The notes under the pieces are model-generated. The model did not search any database and was not told the origin of the DNA. It was given only the letters and a program-made list of their open reading frames with translations. DNA of 17,371 bases from CADEED01 sp035701825 (GTDB lineage: Bacteria > Pseudomonadota > Gammaproteobacteria > Steroidobacterales > Steroidobacteraceae): positions 1 to 17,371 of the forward strand of contig DASSRK010000094.1 of the NCBI GenBank assembly GCA_035701825.1, given 5' to 3'. The position numbers and the translations under genes are program-made. Shown in pieces: positions 7,259 to 15,012 of the stretch (the stretch's first letter is position 1; each line of letters starts with the position of its first letter).

Positions 7259-9628
7259 ATGTCGATTCTCGGGTTGATCTGCGTGCTGCTCGCGCTCGTT
7301 GCGACGCTGCTGTTCGTGCTGTTCCTGTTCCAGCGGCGCGACCTGCGGGCGGTTTCGCAGCTGTCGCTCACCGTGCAGCGCGCGCTCTCCGGCGAGCGGC
7401 TGCCGCAACGCATCGAGACCGAGCTCGAGCCGCTCGACGTGCAGGCGATCGGCGTGTCCGTCAACCAGCTCCTGCAGCGCGCGGCGCGCACCGCGAGCCG
7501 TGAAAAGGCCGGCCCGCGCCTGTTCACCGAGCTCGGCGAGCGCATCCACGAAGCGGTGCTCGTGCACCGCGAGGTCATCCTGTACGCGAACTCGCAGTTC
7601 GCGAGCTTCGTCGGCGTCGACCGCGTCAACCTCATCGATCGCAAGCTCTCGGACCTGGTGGCGCCGGAATACGCCGAGCTGGTCGCCAACAACCTGCGGC
7701 GCCGGCTCGCCGGCGCGCACGGCGCGGAGCGCTTCGAGGTCGAGATGGTCGGCCTGCAGGGGCAGGTCAGCCTGCTCGAGCTAACTACCGCGCCGATCGA
7801 ATTCGAAGGCCAGCCGGCGCTGCTGGTGACCGGCGTCGAGGTCATCCCGACGCGCAAGCTGCGCGCCATCGCCAGCGGCAAGATCGAGGAGAAGGAAGCC
7901 GCGGCGCGCGCCGCGCTGGTCGCGCCACCGCTGCCGCCGCCCCCGGTGGCCGCGCCGCCGCTGCAGCTGTTCGCGTTGCAATCGCTGGCGGAAGCCATCG
8001 TCACCACCGATCTCGAAGGGCGGCTCGCATGGTTGAACCCGGCCGCCGAGAAGCTGCTGGGCGTGTCGCGCGCGCAGGCCACCGGCCGCCCGCTCGAGGA
8101 CGTGGTGGGGCTGGTCGACCAGAACGACCGCAAGCTGATCGCGGATCCGGTGCGCGACGCGGTGCGCGGCGGCAACGGCAACCCGCACGCCTTCGCGCGG
8201 CGCGCCGTCATGCTCGGCAAGGCTTCGGGCGAGGAACGCGCCATCGAGATCGCCGCCTCGCCGCTGCACGTCGACGAAAAGCTCGCGGGCGCGGTGGTGC
8301 TGCTGCACGACGTGACCGAGCTGCGCGGCCTGCACCGGCAGATGTCCTACCAGGCCGCGCACGATGCGCTCACCGGCCTCGTGAATCGGCGCGAATTCGA
8401 ACGGCGCCTCGAGGAGGCGGCGGAGGGCGCGCGCCGCGGCGAAGCCACGCACATGCTGTGCTACCTCGACCTCGACCGCTTCAAGATCGTCAACGATTCG
8501 AGCGGTCATCTCGCCGGCGATTCGATGCTGCGCGAAGTCGCCAAGCTGCTGCGCGACGCGGTGCGTGACTCGGACACCGTGGCGCGCATCGGCGGCGACG
8601 AGTTCGGCATGCTGCTCACCGGCTGCCCGCTCGAGAAGGCGCGGCAGATCGCCGACGACGTGTGCCGCTCCGTGGCCGCCTACCGCTTCGTCTGGCAGGA
8701 CCGCGTGTTCAACATCGGCGTGTCCATCGGCCTCATCGAGATCGGCCGCGAGGCGGGCTCGGTGGAACAGCTGCTGGCCGCCGCCGACTCGGCCTGCTAC
8801 GTCGCGAAGAAGGAGGGCGCCGGCCGCGTGTCGGTGTACTCGGCGCGCGACGAGGCGCTGGCGCGCAACAGCGGCGAGATCGAGTGGCTGCAGAAGCTGC
8901 AGGGCGCGATCAAGGAAGAGCGCTTCGCGTTGTATTACCAGCCGATCGTGGCGGCCTACGGCAGCGATGCCGAGGGCCCGTCGATGGAAGTGCTGCTGCG
9001 CATGCTCGACGAATCCGGCCACGAGATCCCGCCCGCGGATTTCGTGCAGGCCGCCGAGCGCTACCGGCTGATGGCCTCGGTCGATCGCTGGGTGGTGCAG
9101 ACCACGCTGTCGGCGCTGTCGCGCAACGCCTTCCAGCTGGCGCGCGACCGCAGCGTCGCCATCAACATCTCGGGCCAGACACTCGGCGATCCGCAGTTCC
9201 TGGAGTTCGTGGTGGAGTGCCTCGACCGTACCGGCGTCTCGCCCGACCAGGTGTGTTTCGAGATCGCGGAGAGCGCGGTGATCGGCAACCTCGAGCATGC
9301 GCGCCGCTTCGTCGGCGTGCTGCACGGCATGGGCTGCAAATTCACCATCGACGACTTCGGCTCGGGCGTGGGCTCGTTCTCCAGTCTCAAGACCCTGGAG
9401 CTCGACTATCTCAAGCTCGACGGGTCGTTCATCCGCAACCTGGCACGCGACTCGGTCAGCCAGACGATGGTCACGGCCATGATCAAGCTGGCGCGCACCC
9501 TCAATTTCAAGATCATCGCGGAGCAGGTCGAAGACAGCGCCGCGCTCGACGCCGCCCGCAAGATGGGCGTGGACTACGTACAGGGCTTCGTGATCGCGCG
9601 GCCCGCGCGGCTCGCGACCGCCGCCTGA
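7259..9628 (+). CDS. Membrane-anchored PAS-PAS-GGDEF-EAL protein (diguanylate cyclase/c-di-GMP phosphodiesterase)
   Basis: A 789-residue signalling protein. An N-terminal transmembrane helix (about residues 3-24) ends in QRRD; a PAS-like domain follows (88-196), then a Pro/Ala linker (PPLPPPPVAAPP), a second PAS (237-353), GGDEF (about 365-525) and EAL (about 540-785). The cyclase motif is intact (GGDEF, 445-449), and an inhibitory I-site RDSD lies five residues before it. The phosphodiesterase domain has EVL (577-579) in place of EAL but keeps the expected ligands: Asn of NIS, the two Glu of FEIAES, Asp698-Asp699 of DDFGSG, Lys of YLKLD, Glu of AEQVE and Gln775 of QGF. It could therefore make and break c-di-GMP, with the direction set by the PAS sensors. 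I chose the ATG; a GTG six bases upstream (7253) is also possible. It is monocistronic. Confidence 0.94.
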   Translation: MSILGLICVLLALVATLLFVLFLFQRRDLRAVSQLSLTVQRALSGERLPQRIETELEPLDVQAIGVSVNQLLQRAARTASREKAGPRLFTELGERIHEAVLVHREVILYANSQFASFVGVDRVNLIDRKLSDLVAPEYAELVANNLRRRLAGAHGAERFEVEMVGLQGQVSLLELTTAPIEFEGQPALLVTGVEVIPTRKLRAIASGKIEEKEAAARAALVAPPLPPPPVAAPPLQLFALQSLAEAIVTTDLEGRLAWLNPAAEKLLGVSRAQATGRPLEDVVGLVDQNDRKLIADPVRDAVRGGNGNPHAFARRAVMLGKASGEERAIEIAASPLHVDEKLAGAVVLLHDVTELRGLHRQMSYQAAHDALTGLVNRREFERRLEEAAEGARRGEATHMLCYLDLDRFKIVNDSSGHLAGDSMLREVAKLLRDAVRDSDTVARIGGDEFGMLLTGCPLEKARQIADDVCRSVAAYRFVWQDRVFNIGVSIGLIEIGREAGSVEQLLAAADSACYVAKKEGAGRVSVYSARDEALARNSGEIEWLQKLQGAIKEERFALYYQPIVAAYGSDAEGPSMEVLLRMLDESGHEIPPADFVQAAERYRLMASVDRWVVQTTLSALSRNAFQLARDRSVAINISGQTLGDPQFLEFVVECLDRTGVSPDQVCFEIAESAVIGNLEHARRFVGVLHGMGCKFTIDDFGSGVGSFSSLKTLELDYLKLDGSFIRNLARDSVSQTMVTAMIKLARTLNFKIIAEQVEDSAALDAARKMGVDYVQGFVIARPARLATAA

Positions 9629-9930
9629 TTGGGGAATTTCCGGGGATTTCATGCCACTCGCTTTCGGTGAAAGTCATTCGCACTGCCGCTTCCGCGGCGA
9701 ACACCCGACCGTGGTTCGTCCCGCCTCGCGCCTGCCGCTGTCACGCAGCCTGCGCACGCGGGCCGGCGCGGTATGTGCCGCGACGCAGCGCGGCCTGCGC
9801 GCCAGCGCACGCCCGCGGCTGCGCGACTCGCGCAGCCGGCGCCCGGCGGCGCGCAATTCACCGCCTCGCAGGTCTTCCTGAGGGCCGGCATCCCGGGGCA
9901 GAATCGGCGCCGGCTCAGGGAGGTCCGGGC
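9629..9930. other. Gene-free spacer (302 bp)
   Basis: No open frame here has a ribosome-binding site or recognisable family features, and the short frames on both strands are Arg/Ala-rich shadows. A small perfect inverted repeat, CTTTC-GGT-GAAAG at about 9660-9672, lies 32 bp after the GGDEF/EAL stop but has no T-run, so I do not call it a terminator. The last bases carry the Shine-Dalgarno of the VOC gene (AGGGAGG). I see no convincing promoter. Confidence 0.4.
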
Positions 9931-10317
9931 ATGAAACGCGTCACCGGTATCGGCGGCATCTTCATCAAGTCTGCGGATCCGGCGCGGCTGCGTGCCTGGT
10001 ACCAGAAGCATCTCGGCATCAACGTCGAGTCCTGGGGCGGCACCGCGTTCAACTGGGCCGGGGAACACAATCCCGGCGGACACGGCATGACGGTGTGGAA
10101 CGTGTTCGAGGCCTCATCGAACTACTTCGATCCGGGCCGTGCGCAGTTCATGGTCAACTACCGGGTCGCGGAGTTGCACCCGCTGCTGGCGGCGCTGCGC
10201 GCCGAAGGCTGCCAGGTCGAGGACAAGGTCGACGAATCGGAATTCGGCAAGTTCGGCTGGGTGATCGATCCCGACGGCAACAAGGTAGAGCTGTGGGAGC
10301 CGCCGGCGGGCATGTGA
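9931..10317 (+). CDS. VOC (glyoxalase/bleomycin-resistance fold) family protein
   Basis: A 128-residue single-domain protein of the vicinal oxygen chelate superfamily. The first beta-alpha-beta-beta-beta module begins GIGGIFIKSADPARLRAWYQ and the second ends with DPDGNKVELWEPP, the common VOC C-terminal signature with a metal-ligand-type Glu. The first-strand ligand position (GIFIKS) lacks the usual His or Gln, so catalytic metal binding is uncertain. The start is well supported by AGGGAGG 7 bases upstream. Its stop overlaps the next gene's GTG start (GTGA), implying translational coupling to the methyltransferase. Family members include glyoxalases, dioxygenases, epimerases and drug-binding proteins; I cannot choose a substrate. 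A detoxification role is only a guess from the family. Confidence 0.88.
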   Translation: MKRVTGIGGIFIKSADPARLRAWYQKHLGINVESWGGTAFNWAGEHNPGGHGMTVWNVFEASSNYFDPGRAQFMVNYRVAELHPLLAALRAEGCQVEDKVDESEFGKFGWVIDPDGNKVELWEPPAGM

Positions 10318-11135
10318 GCGCAGCCGGCGCCGCGCCGCCGATGTTCTCCGGCTCGATCCCGGAGACCTACGACCGCTACCTCGTGCCGTTGATCTTCGAG
10401 CCGTACGCCATCGACCTGGCGGCGCGCGTGGCGGCGTTGCCGCTCACCAACGTGCTGGAACTGGCCTGCGGCACGGGCGTGGTGACGCGGCGCCTGGCGA
10501 TGGCGCTGCCGGCTTCGGTGTTCATCGTCGCGACCGACCTGGCGCAGCCGATGCTCGACCAGGCCGCCTCGGTGGGCACCCGCCGGCCGGTGGAGTGGCG
10601 CCAGGCCGATGCCAACCATCTGCCGTTCGACCAGGGCAGCTTCGACGCCGTGGTGTGCCAGTTCGGCGTCATGTTCCTGCCCGACAAGGCGCGCGCCTTC
10701 GCGGAAATGCGCCGCGTGCTGCGCCGCGGGGGCATGCTGATTTTCAACAGCTGGGACCGGGTGGAAGAAAACGAATTCACCGACGTGATCGGCCAGGCGC
10801 TGGACCGCAGGTATCCGCGCGATCCGCCGCGTTTCATGCGGAGCGTGCCGCATGGCTACCACGACCCTGACCGGATCCGGCGCGATCTTTCCGCCGGCGG
10901 CTTTTCTTCGGAGCCCCGCATCGAAACCGTCGCGGCCCGCAGCCGGGCGGCGGCGGCGCGCATCCCCGCGATCGCGTTCTGCCAGGGGACGCCGATGCGC
11001 GCGGAGATCGAGGCGCGCGAACCGGGTGGCCTCGAGGCGGTGACCGATGTTGCCGGGCAGGCGCTGGCCGCACGCTTCGGGCACGCCGCGGTTGACGGCA
11101 GGTTGAGCGCGCACGTCGTGGCCGTGGAGGCCTGA
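10314..11135 (+). CDS. Class I SAM-dependent methyltransferase
   Basis: A 273-residue Methyltransf_11-type enzyme. Motif I is VLELACGTGVVTRRLA (residues 47 onward), the acidic motif II ends in ATDLAQPMLDQA, motif III is FDAVVCQFGVMFLPD, and a helix with FAEMRRVLRRGGMLIF follows. The C-terminal part (FCQGTPMRAEIEAR) resembles small-molecule methyltransferases of unknown substrate. I chose the GTG at 10314, because it overlaps the VOC stop as GTGA; the ATG at 10341 (MFSGSIPETYDRY) is a reasonable alternative, and the first nine residues look unstructured. It is cytoplasmic with no membrane segment. It forms a two-gene operon with the VOC gene and converges on the cupin gene 19 bp away. The frame is open upstream to 10095, but that overlaps the VOC gene. 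Confidence 0.86.
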   Translation: MSAAGAAPPMFSGSIPETYDRYLVPLIFEPYAIDLAARVAALPLTNVLELACGTGVVTRRLAMALPASVFIVATDLAQPMLDQAASVGTRRPVEWRQADANHLPFDQGSFDAVVCQFGVMFLPDKARAFAEMRRVLRRGGMLIFNSWDRVEENEFTDVIGQALDRRYPRDPPRFMRSVPHGYHDPDRIRRDLSAGGFSSEPRIETVAARSRAAAARIPAIAFCQGTPMRAEIEAREPGGLEAVTDVAGQALAARFGHAAVDGRLSAHVVAVEA

Positions 11136-11150
11136 GGCGCGCGCCGCGCC
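11136..11150. terminator. GC-only hairpin between convergent genes (weak terminator candidate)
   Basis: GGCGCG-CGC-CGCGCC forms a 6-bp stem with a 3-base loop in the 19-bp gap between the convergent methyltransferase and cupin stops. It has no T-run on either side, so any termination would be inefficient or factor-dependent. The call rests only on position and symmetry. Confidence 0.25.
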
Positions 11151-11154
11151 GGCT

Positions 11155-11607
11155 TCAGCCCCGCGCGACGCTCTTGATCACGTAGTAGCGGAATCCCGGC
11201 TGCGTCTGCTTCACCCAGTGCGGCGTGTTGCGGGGCACGGTCACCACCACGCCGCGTTCGAGTGGATAGTCGGTGCCGCCCTCGATGCCGCTGCCGCGGA
11301 TTTCTCCCGGCGACACTTCCTTCGCGTCGAGGAGCTTGCCGCCTACGACCAGCGTCGCCTGGCCGTCGATCACGACGAAGATGTCGGTGTCCTTCACGTG
11401 CACCTCGGACTGTCCGACCTTGTCGCGGCGGGCCGCCAACACCTTGAACTCGGAGTTGGTGGTCAGCATCGCGCCGGTTTCGCCGCTGGCGCGCGCCGCG
11501 TCGACCTCGGCGGCGCGGAAATATTCCACCCGGGGAGCGGCGTCCCCCGCCGCGAGCGCGGCGGCCGAGGCCAAGGCGAGCAGGATCGAACGAATCGGCA
11601 TGCGCAT
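11155..11607 (-). CDS. Exported cupin-domain protein
   Basis: A 150-residue protein with a Sec-type signal peptide (MRMPIRSILLALASAAALAAG) and one cupin domain. The first cupin motif is reduced: SEVHVKDTDIFVVIDG keeps one His and acidic residues in place of the usual HxH. The second motif is VVVTVPRNTPHWV with the conserved Pro and His. Such periplasmic single cupins are poorly characterised; metal binding is plausible but the ligand set looks incomplete. The start has GGGGGA 6 bases upstream; an in-frame ATG two codons later (11601) is less likely. It lies 72 bp after the stop of the regulator gene on the same strand, so it may be cotranscribed with the regulator and doxX. Confidence 0.82.
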   Translation of the reverse strand: MRMPIRSILLALASAAALAAGDAAPRVEYFRAAEVDAARASGETGAMLTTNSEFKVLAARRDKVGQSEVHVKDTDIFVVIDGQATLVVGGKLLDAKEVSPGEIRGSGIEGGTDYPLERGVVVTVPRNTPHWVKQTQPGFRYYVIKSVARG

Positions 11608-11679
11608 GGGAAATCCCCCGGTAGTTTGCTGTGTGCAGTATGGACGCGCGTCGGCGCCCCGGCCGTCAGCGCCCGGCGC

Positions 11680-13170
<1,491 letters not shown>

Positions 13171-13181
13171 GTGCCCACACT

Positions 13182-13206
13182 CTATTTATAGGGCGCGCCG
13201 AGTATA
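13182..13206 (-). promoter_or_regulatory. Possible promoter of the regulator gene
   Basis: In the 66-bp gap after doxX the minus strand carries TATACT (13201-13206) and, nearer the ATG, TATAAA within CTATAAATAG (13182-13191). Either could be a -10 in an otherwise very GC-rich stretch. TATACT would give a leader of roughly 24 bases. No good -35 is seen at the right spacing, so an activator or doxX read-through may be needed. Confidence 0.3.
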
Positions 13207-13236
13207 GGCGCAGTCGCGCGCGGTGGCGTAATACGG

Positions 13237-13716
13237 TCAGGCGTGCGCCGGCAGCGCCGGCGACCGGGTGGCCCACCAGCGGTCGAGCGCCAGGCCGCCG
13301 CCGCCGAACACCGCGATCACCGCGAGCATGAACCCCCACAGCACGTGCTGCGCGAGGGCGGCCTCGTAGCCCTCGCTGCCGAGGACGTGCCAGTACGACA
13401 CCACCGCGAAGACGTTGACCACCGAGAGGCCGAGGGCCCCCACGCGGGTGAACAGCCCGGCCAGCAGCAGCAGGGGGAAGCACAGTTCGCCGAAGGTGCC
13501 GAGCAGCGCCGCGGCCAGCGGCGACAGCAGCGGCGCGTGGTACTCGCTGCGGAACAGCTCGAGCGTCACGTCCCAGGTAGTTAGCTTGAGCCAGCCGGAC
13601 TTGAGGAACTGCCAGGCCACCCAGCAGCGCGTGCCGAGCAGCAGCGGCGAGCGCAGGGTGTCGAGGATGCGCGCCAGCCGCGCGTGCCAGTCGAAAAGGT
13701 GAGCGAGTCCGGACAT
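13237..13716 (-). CDS. DoxX family membrane protein
   Basis: A 159-residue integral membrane protein of the DoxX family with about four hydrophobic segments (roughly 25-45, 62-88, 90-107 and 122-142). Family features include RCWVAWQFLKSGWLKL near the start, FGELCFPLLLLAGLFTRVGAL in the middle and HVLWGFMLAVIAVFGGGGLALDRW at the end. The ATG has GGGAGG 6 bases upstream. DoxX proteins are inner-membrane proteins associated with redox and thiol stress, quinone-linked enzymes, or metal-peptide (bufferin) operons. No MNIO, DUF2063 or bufferin gene is visible next to it here. It is first in a possible minus-strand operon with the regulator and cupin genes. Function beyond the family is unknown. Confidence 0.88.
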   Translation of the reverse strand: MSGLAHLFDWHARLARILDTLRSPLLLGTRCWVAWQFLKSGWLKLTTWDVTLELFRSEYHAPLLSPLAAALLGTFGELCFPLLLLAGLFTRVGALGLSVVNVFAVVSYWHVLGSEGYEAALAQHVLWGFMLAVIAVFGGGGLALDRWWATRSPALPAHA

Positions 13717-14061
13717 CGAAGCCTCCCGTGTTTGTTAGAGCGGTAGACCGGGCCGGGCGCGGTCTTATTTCCGGGAGCGCCCGTCGTGCGCGTCATATTC
13801 GTCCGACACGCGCGATGGCAGGCCCGGGAGGTGATGGCGCAGCCGCAACGGCTTTGGCGCCGTGCCCGGCTGCGCTGAATCAAGCACTTATGGCTGCTGG
13901 AAAATGCGCGGGGAATTCGTTGTTGGCCGCGTGCGACGGACCGGAGGCCTTTTCTGCAGCTCGCGGTCGCCGGGTGCCACGCGCGTTCGCACCAAAATGC
14001 AGGGGACGCGTGCAGCAAATTGCGTTACTTTCGGCCGCATGTCCCCGGGGAGGCGAGAGCG
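13717..14061. other. Divergent gene-free spacer (345 bp)
   Basis: It lies between the divergent doxX and 121-residue protein genes. Open frames here on both strands are Arg/Ala-rich and lack supported starts, so I call none. A hairpin AGACCG-9 bases-CGGTCT at 13745-13765 is followed by TTATTT on the plus strand, but no plus-strand gene precedes it; on the minus strand it would sit in or near the doxX leader. The region from 13870 to 14035 is slightly richer in A+T and may hold the plus-strand promoter. I cannot point to a clear -35/-10 pair. Confidence 0.35.
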
Positions 14062-14427
14062 ATGCAACTGTCGCAAATGTGGCGCGAGCATCTGCAGGCG
14101 GGGTGTCCGCCCGAGATGCGCGGCCTCAATATCGCTGGCACCGCCGCGCGCGAACTCGATGCGGAAATCACCGCCTGCGTCAGCGCCTGCGTGACCCATT
14201 CATTGAAGATGGATTCGCGCATCGAGCGGCGCCTGCACGACATCGCGCAGGCGCTCGAGCAGGTGGAGCCGGCCACGCCCGAGGTCGCTGCCTACTGTTC
14301 GCGGCTCAACAAGCTGGTGAGCGCGGTGCTCGTCAACGCCGGCCCCGCGGTCGATCCCGCAGCCAACCAGGACCCCACCAGCGACACGGCGCGCACCGCC
14401 GTGCGCCCCGGCCTGCGCCGCCGCTGA
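14062..14427 (+). CDS. Hypothetical protein (121 aa)
   Basis: I do not recognise this family. The product starts MQLSQMWREHLQAGCPPEMRG and is soluble and mostly helical, with no signal peptide or membrane segment. The first about 92 residues look folded (alternating Leu/Ala/Val with charged residues), with two Cys in the ITACVSACVTH stretch. The last about 25 residues are Pro/Thr/Arg-rich and probably disordered. GGGGAGG 8 bases upstream supports this ATG over an upstream in-frame ATG at 14020, which has no ribosome-binding site. Base composition by codon position resembles the neighbours, so it is probably a real gene. Its stop is followed two bases later by one copy of the 28-bp hairpin repeat. 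It converges on msrB but shows no feature linking it to methionine sulfoxide repair. Confidence 0.7.
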   Translation: MQLSQMWREHLQAGCPPEMRGLNIAGTAARELDAEITACVSACVTHSLKMDSRIERRLHDIAQALEQVEPATPEVAAYCSRLNKLVSAVLVNAGPAVDPAANQDPTSDTARTAVRPGLRRR

Positions 14428-14429
14428 CC

Positions 14430-14457
14430 AGACGGTGCCGGAGCATGCACTCCGGCA
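14430..14457 (+). repeat. 28-bp hairpin repeat, copy 1
   Basis: AGACGG followed by a hairpin with an 8-bp stem TGCCGGAG/CTCCGGCA and a CATGCA loop. It begins 2 bases after the stop of the 121-residue protein gene and ends 7 bases before the convergent msrB stop. It matches the complement of 14985-15012 at 27 of 28 positions. It may act as a terminator for either gene, but the following T-run is weak (TGACTTTC on the plus strand). Confidence 0.8.
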
Positions 14458-14464
14458 TGACTTT

Positions 14465-14866
14465 CTACTTCGGTTCGAACTTCAGCGACACGCCGTTCAT
14501 GCAGTAACGCTGACCGGTGGGTTGCGGGCCGTCGTCGAACACGTGCCCGAGATGGCCGCCGCATTTCGCGCAGTGCGCTTCCACGCGCGTCATGCCGTGG
14601 CTGCGATCGGTGCTGGTTGCGATGGCGTTCGGCAGCGGCCGGAAGAAGCTCGGCCAGCCCGAACCGCTCTCGTACTTGGTGCTCGATTCGAACAGCGGCT
14701 CCGCGCAGCCCGCGCAGTGATAAATGCCGGTGCGCTTCTCGTAATTGAGCGGGCTGCTGCCCGCGCGCTCGGTGCCGTGCTCGCGCAGCACGCGGAACTG
14801 GTCGGCGGAGAGCAGCGCGCGCCACTCGGTGTCGGATTTCTCGACCGGAAAATTCTCGTTCGCCAT
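14465..14866 (-). CDS. msrB: Peptide-methionine (R)-S-oxide reductase
   Basis: MsrB reduces the R epimer of methionine sulfoxide in proteins, using thioredoxin. The 133-residue product is close to the usual single-domain length. It has two CxxC zinc pairs (Cys51/Cys54 and Cys99/Cys102), the GSGWPSFF segment around Trp71, and the catalytic motif RYCMNGVSLKF with Cys122. No signal peptide is seen, so it is cytoplasmic. I chose the ATG at 14866 because TGGAG lies 7 bases upstream and the protein then begins MANENFPVEKSD as in relatives; an ATG at 14893 would add nine residues without a good ribosome-binding site. It is transcribed alone, separated from hppA by a terminator and flanked on both sides by the 28-bp hairpin repeat. 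Confidence 0.95.
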   Translation of the reverse strand: MANENFPVEKSDTEWRALLSADQFRVLREHGTERAGSSPLNYEKRTGIYHCAGCAEPLFESSTKYESGSGWPSFFRPLPNAIATSTDRSHGMTRVEAHCAKCGGHLGHVFDDGPQPTGQRYCMNGVSLKFEPK

Positions 14867-14936
14867 GAAGATGCTCCAGGGGTCTCGAACCATGGACCGG
14901 GGATATGGGGCTCATATTGCCGGCTCGCAAATTCAA

Positions 14937-14974
14937 GCCCAAAAGAAAAGGGCGCGACTTCGTCAGTCGCGCCC
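14937..14974 (-). terminator. Intrinsic terminator downstream of hppA
   Basis: A perfect 10-bp stem, GGGCGCGACT/AGTCGCGCCC (14950-14959 with 14965-14974) with a 5-base loop, is followed on the minus strand by CTTTTCTTTTGGG. This is a good Rho-independent terminator for hppA, lying 38 bp beyond its stop and 71 bp before the msrB start. On the plus strand the stem is followed by CTTCGAGTTTT, much weaker. Confidence 0.85.
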
Positions 14975-14984
14975 CTTCGAGTTT

Positions 14985-15012
14985 TGCCGGAATGCATGCT
15001 CCGGCACCGTCT
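14985..15012 (-). repeat. 28-bp hairpin repeat, copy 2 (inverted relative to copy 1)
   Basis: On the minus strand this is AGACGG, then stem TGCCGGAG, loop CATGCA and TTCCGGCA. The only difference from copy 1 turns the loop-closing G-C pair into a G-U pair in RNA, so the hairpin is kept in the hppA transcript. It begins within the hppA TAA stop codon and precedes the strong terminator, so hppA mRNA would end with two successive hairpins. Confidence 0.8.

Noticed and set aside
6394..8244. A 616-residue fusion ending in the PCMT-like domain
   Set aside because: The added N-terminal part is Ser/Arg-rich antisense sequence over the GGDEF/EAL gene; the domain begins at the ATG at 7044.
8987..8995. 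Degenerate, inactive EAL domain because the motif reads EVL
   Set aside because: The catalytic Glu is kept, EVL occurs in active phosphodiesterases, and the other ligands are present.
7781..9652. A 623-codon open frame antisense to the GGDEF/EAL gene
   Set aside because: Its composition is typical of a GC-rich antisense shadow, while the plus-strand frame carries clear PAS, GGDEF and EAL motifs.
13745..13765. Intrinsic terminator AGACCG...CGGTCT followed by TTATTT
   Set aside because: No plus-strand gene lies upstream for it to terminate, and the stem is only 6 bp.
13728..14507. A 259-codon plus-strand frame across the divergent spacer
   Set aside because: It is Arg/Ala-rich with no domain, and it overlaps the better supported 121-residue gene in another frame.
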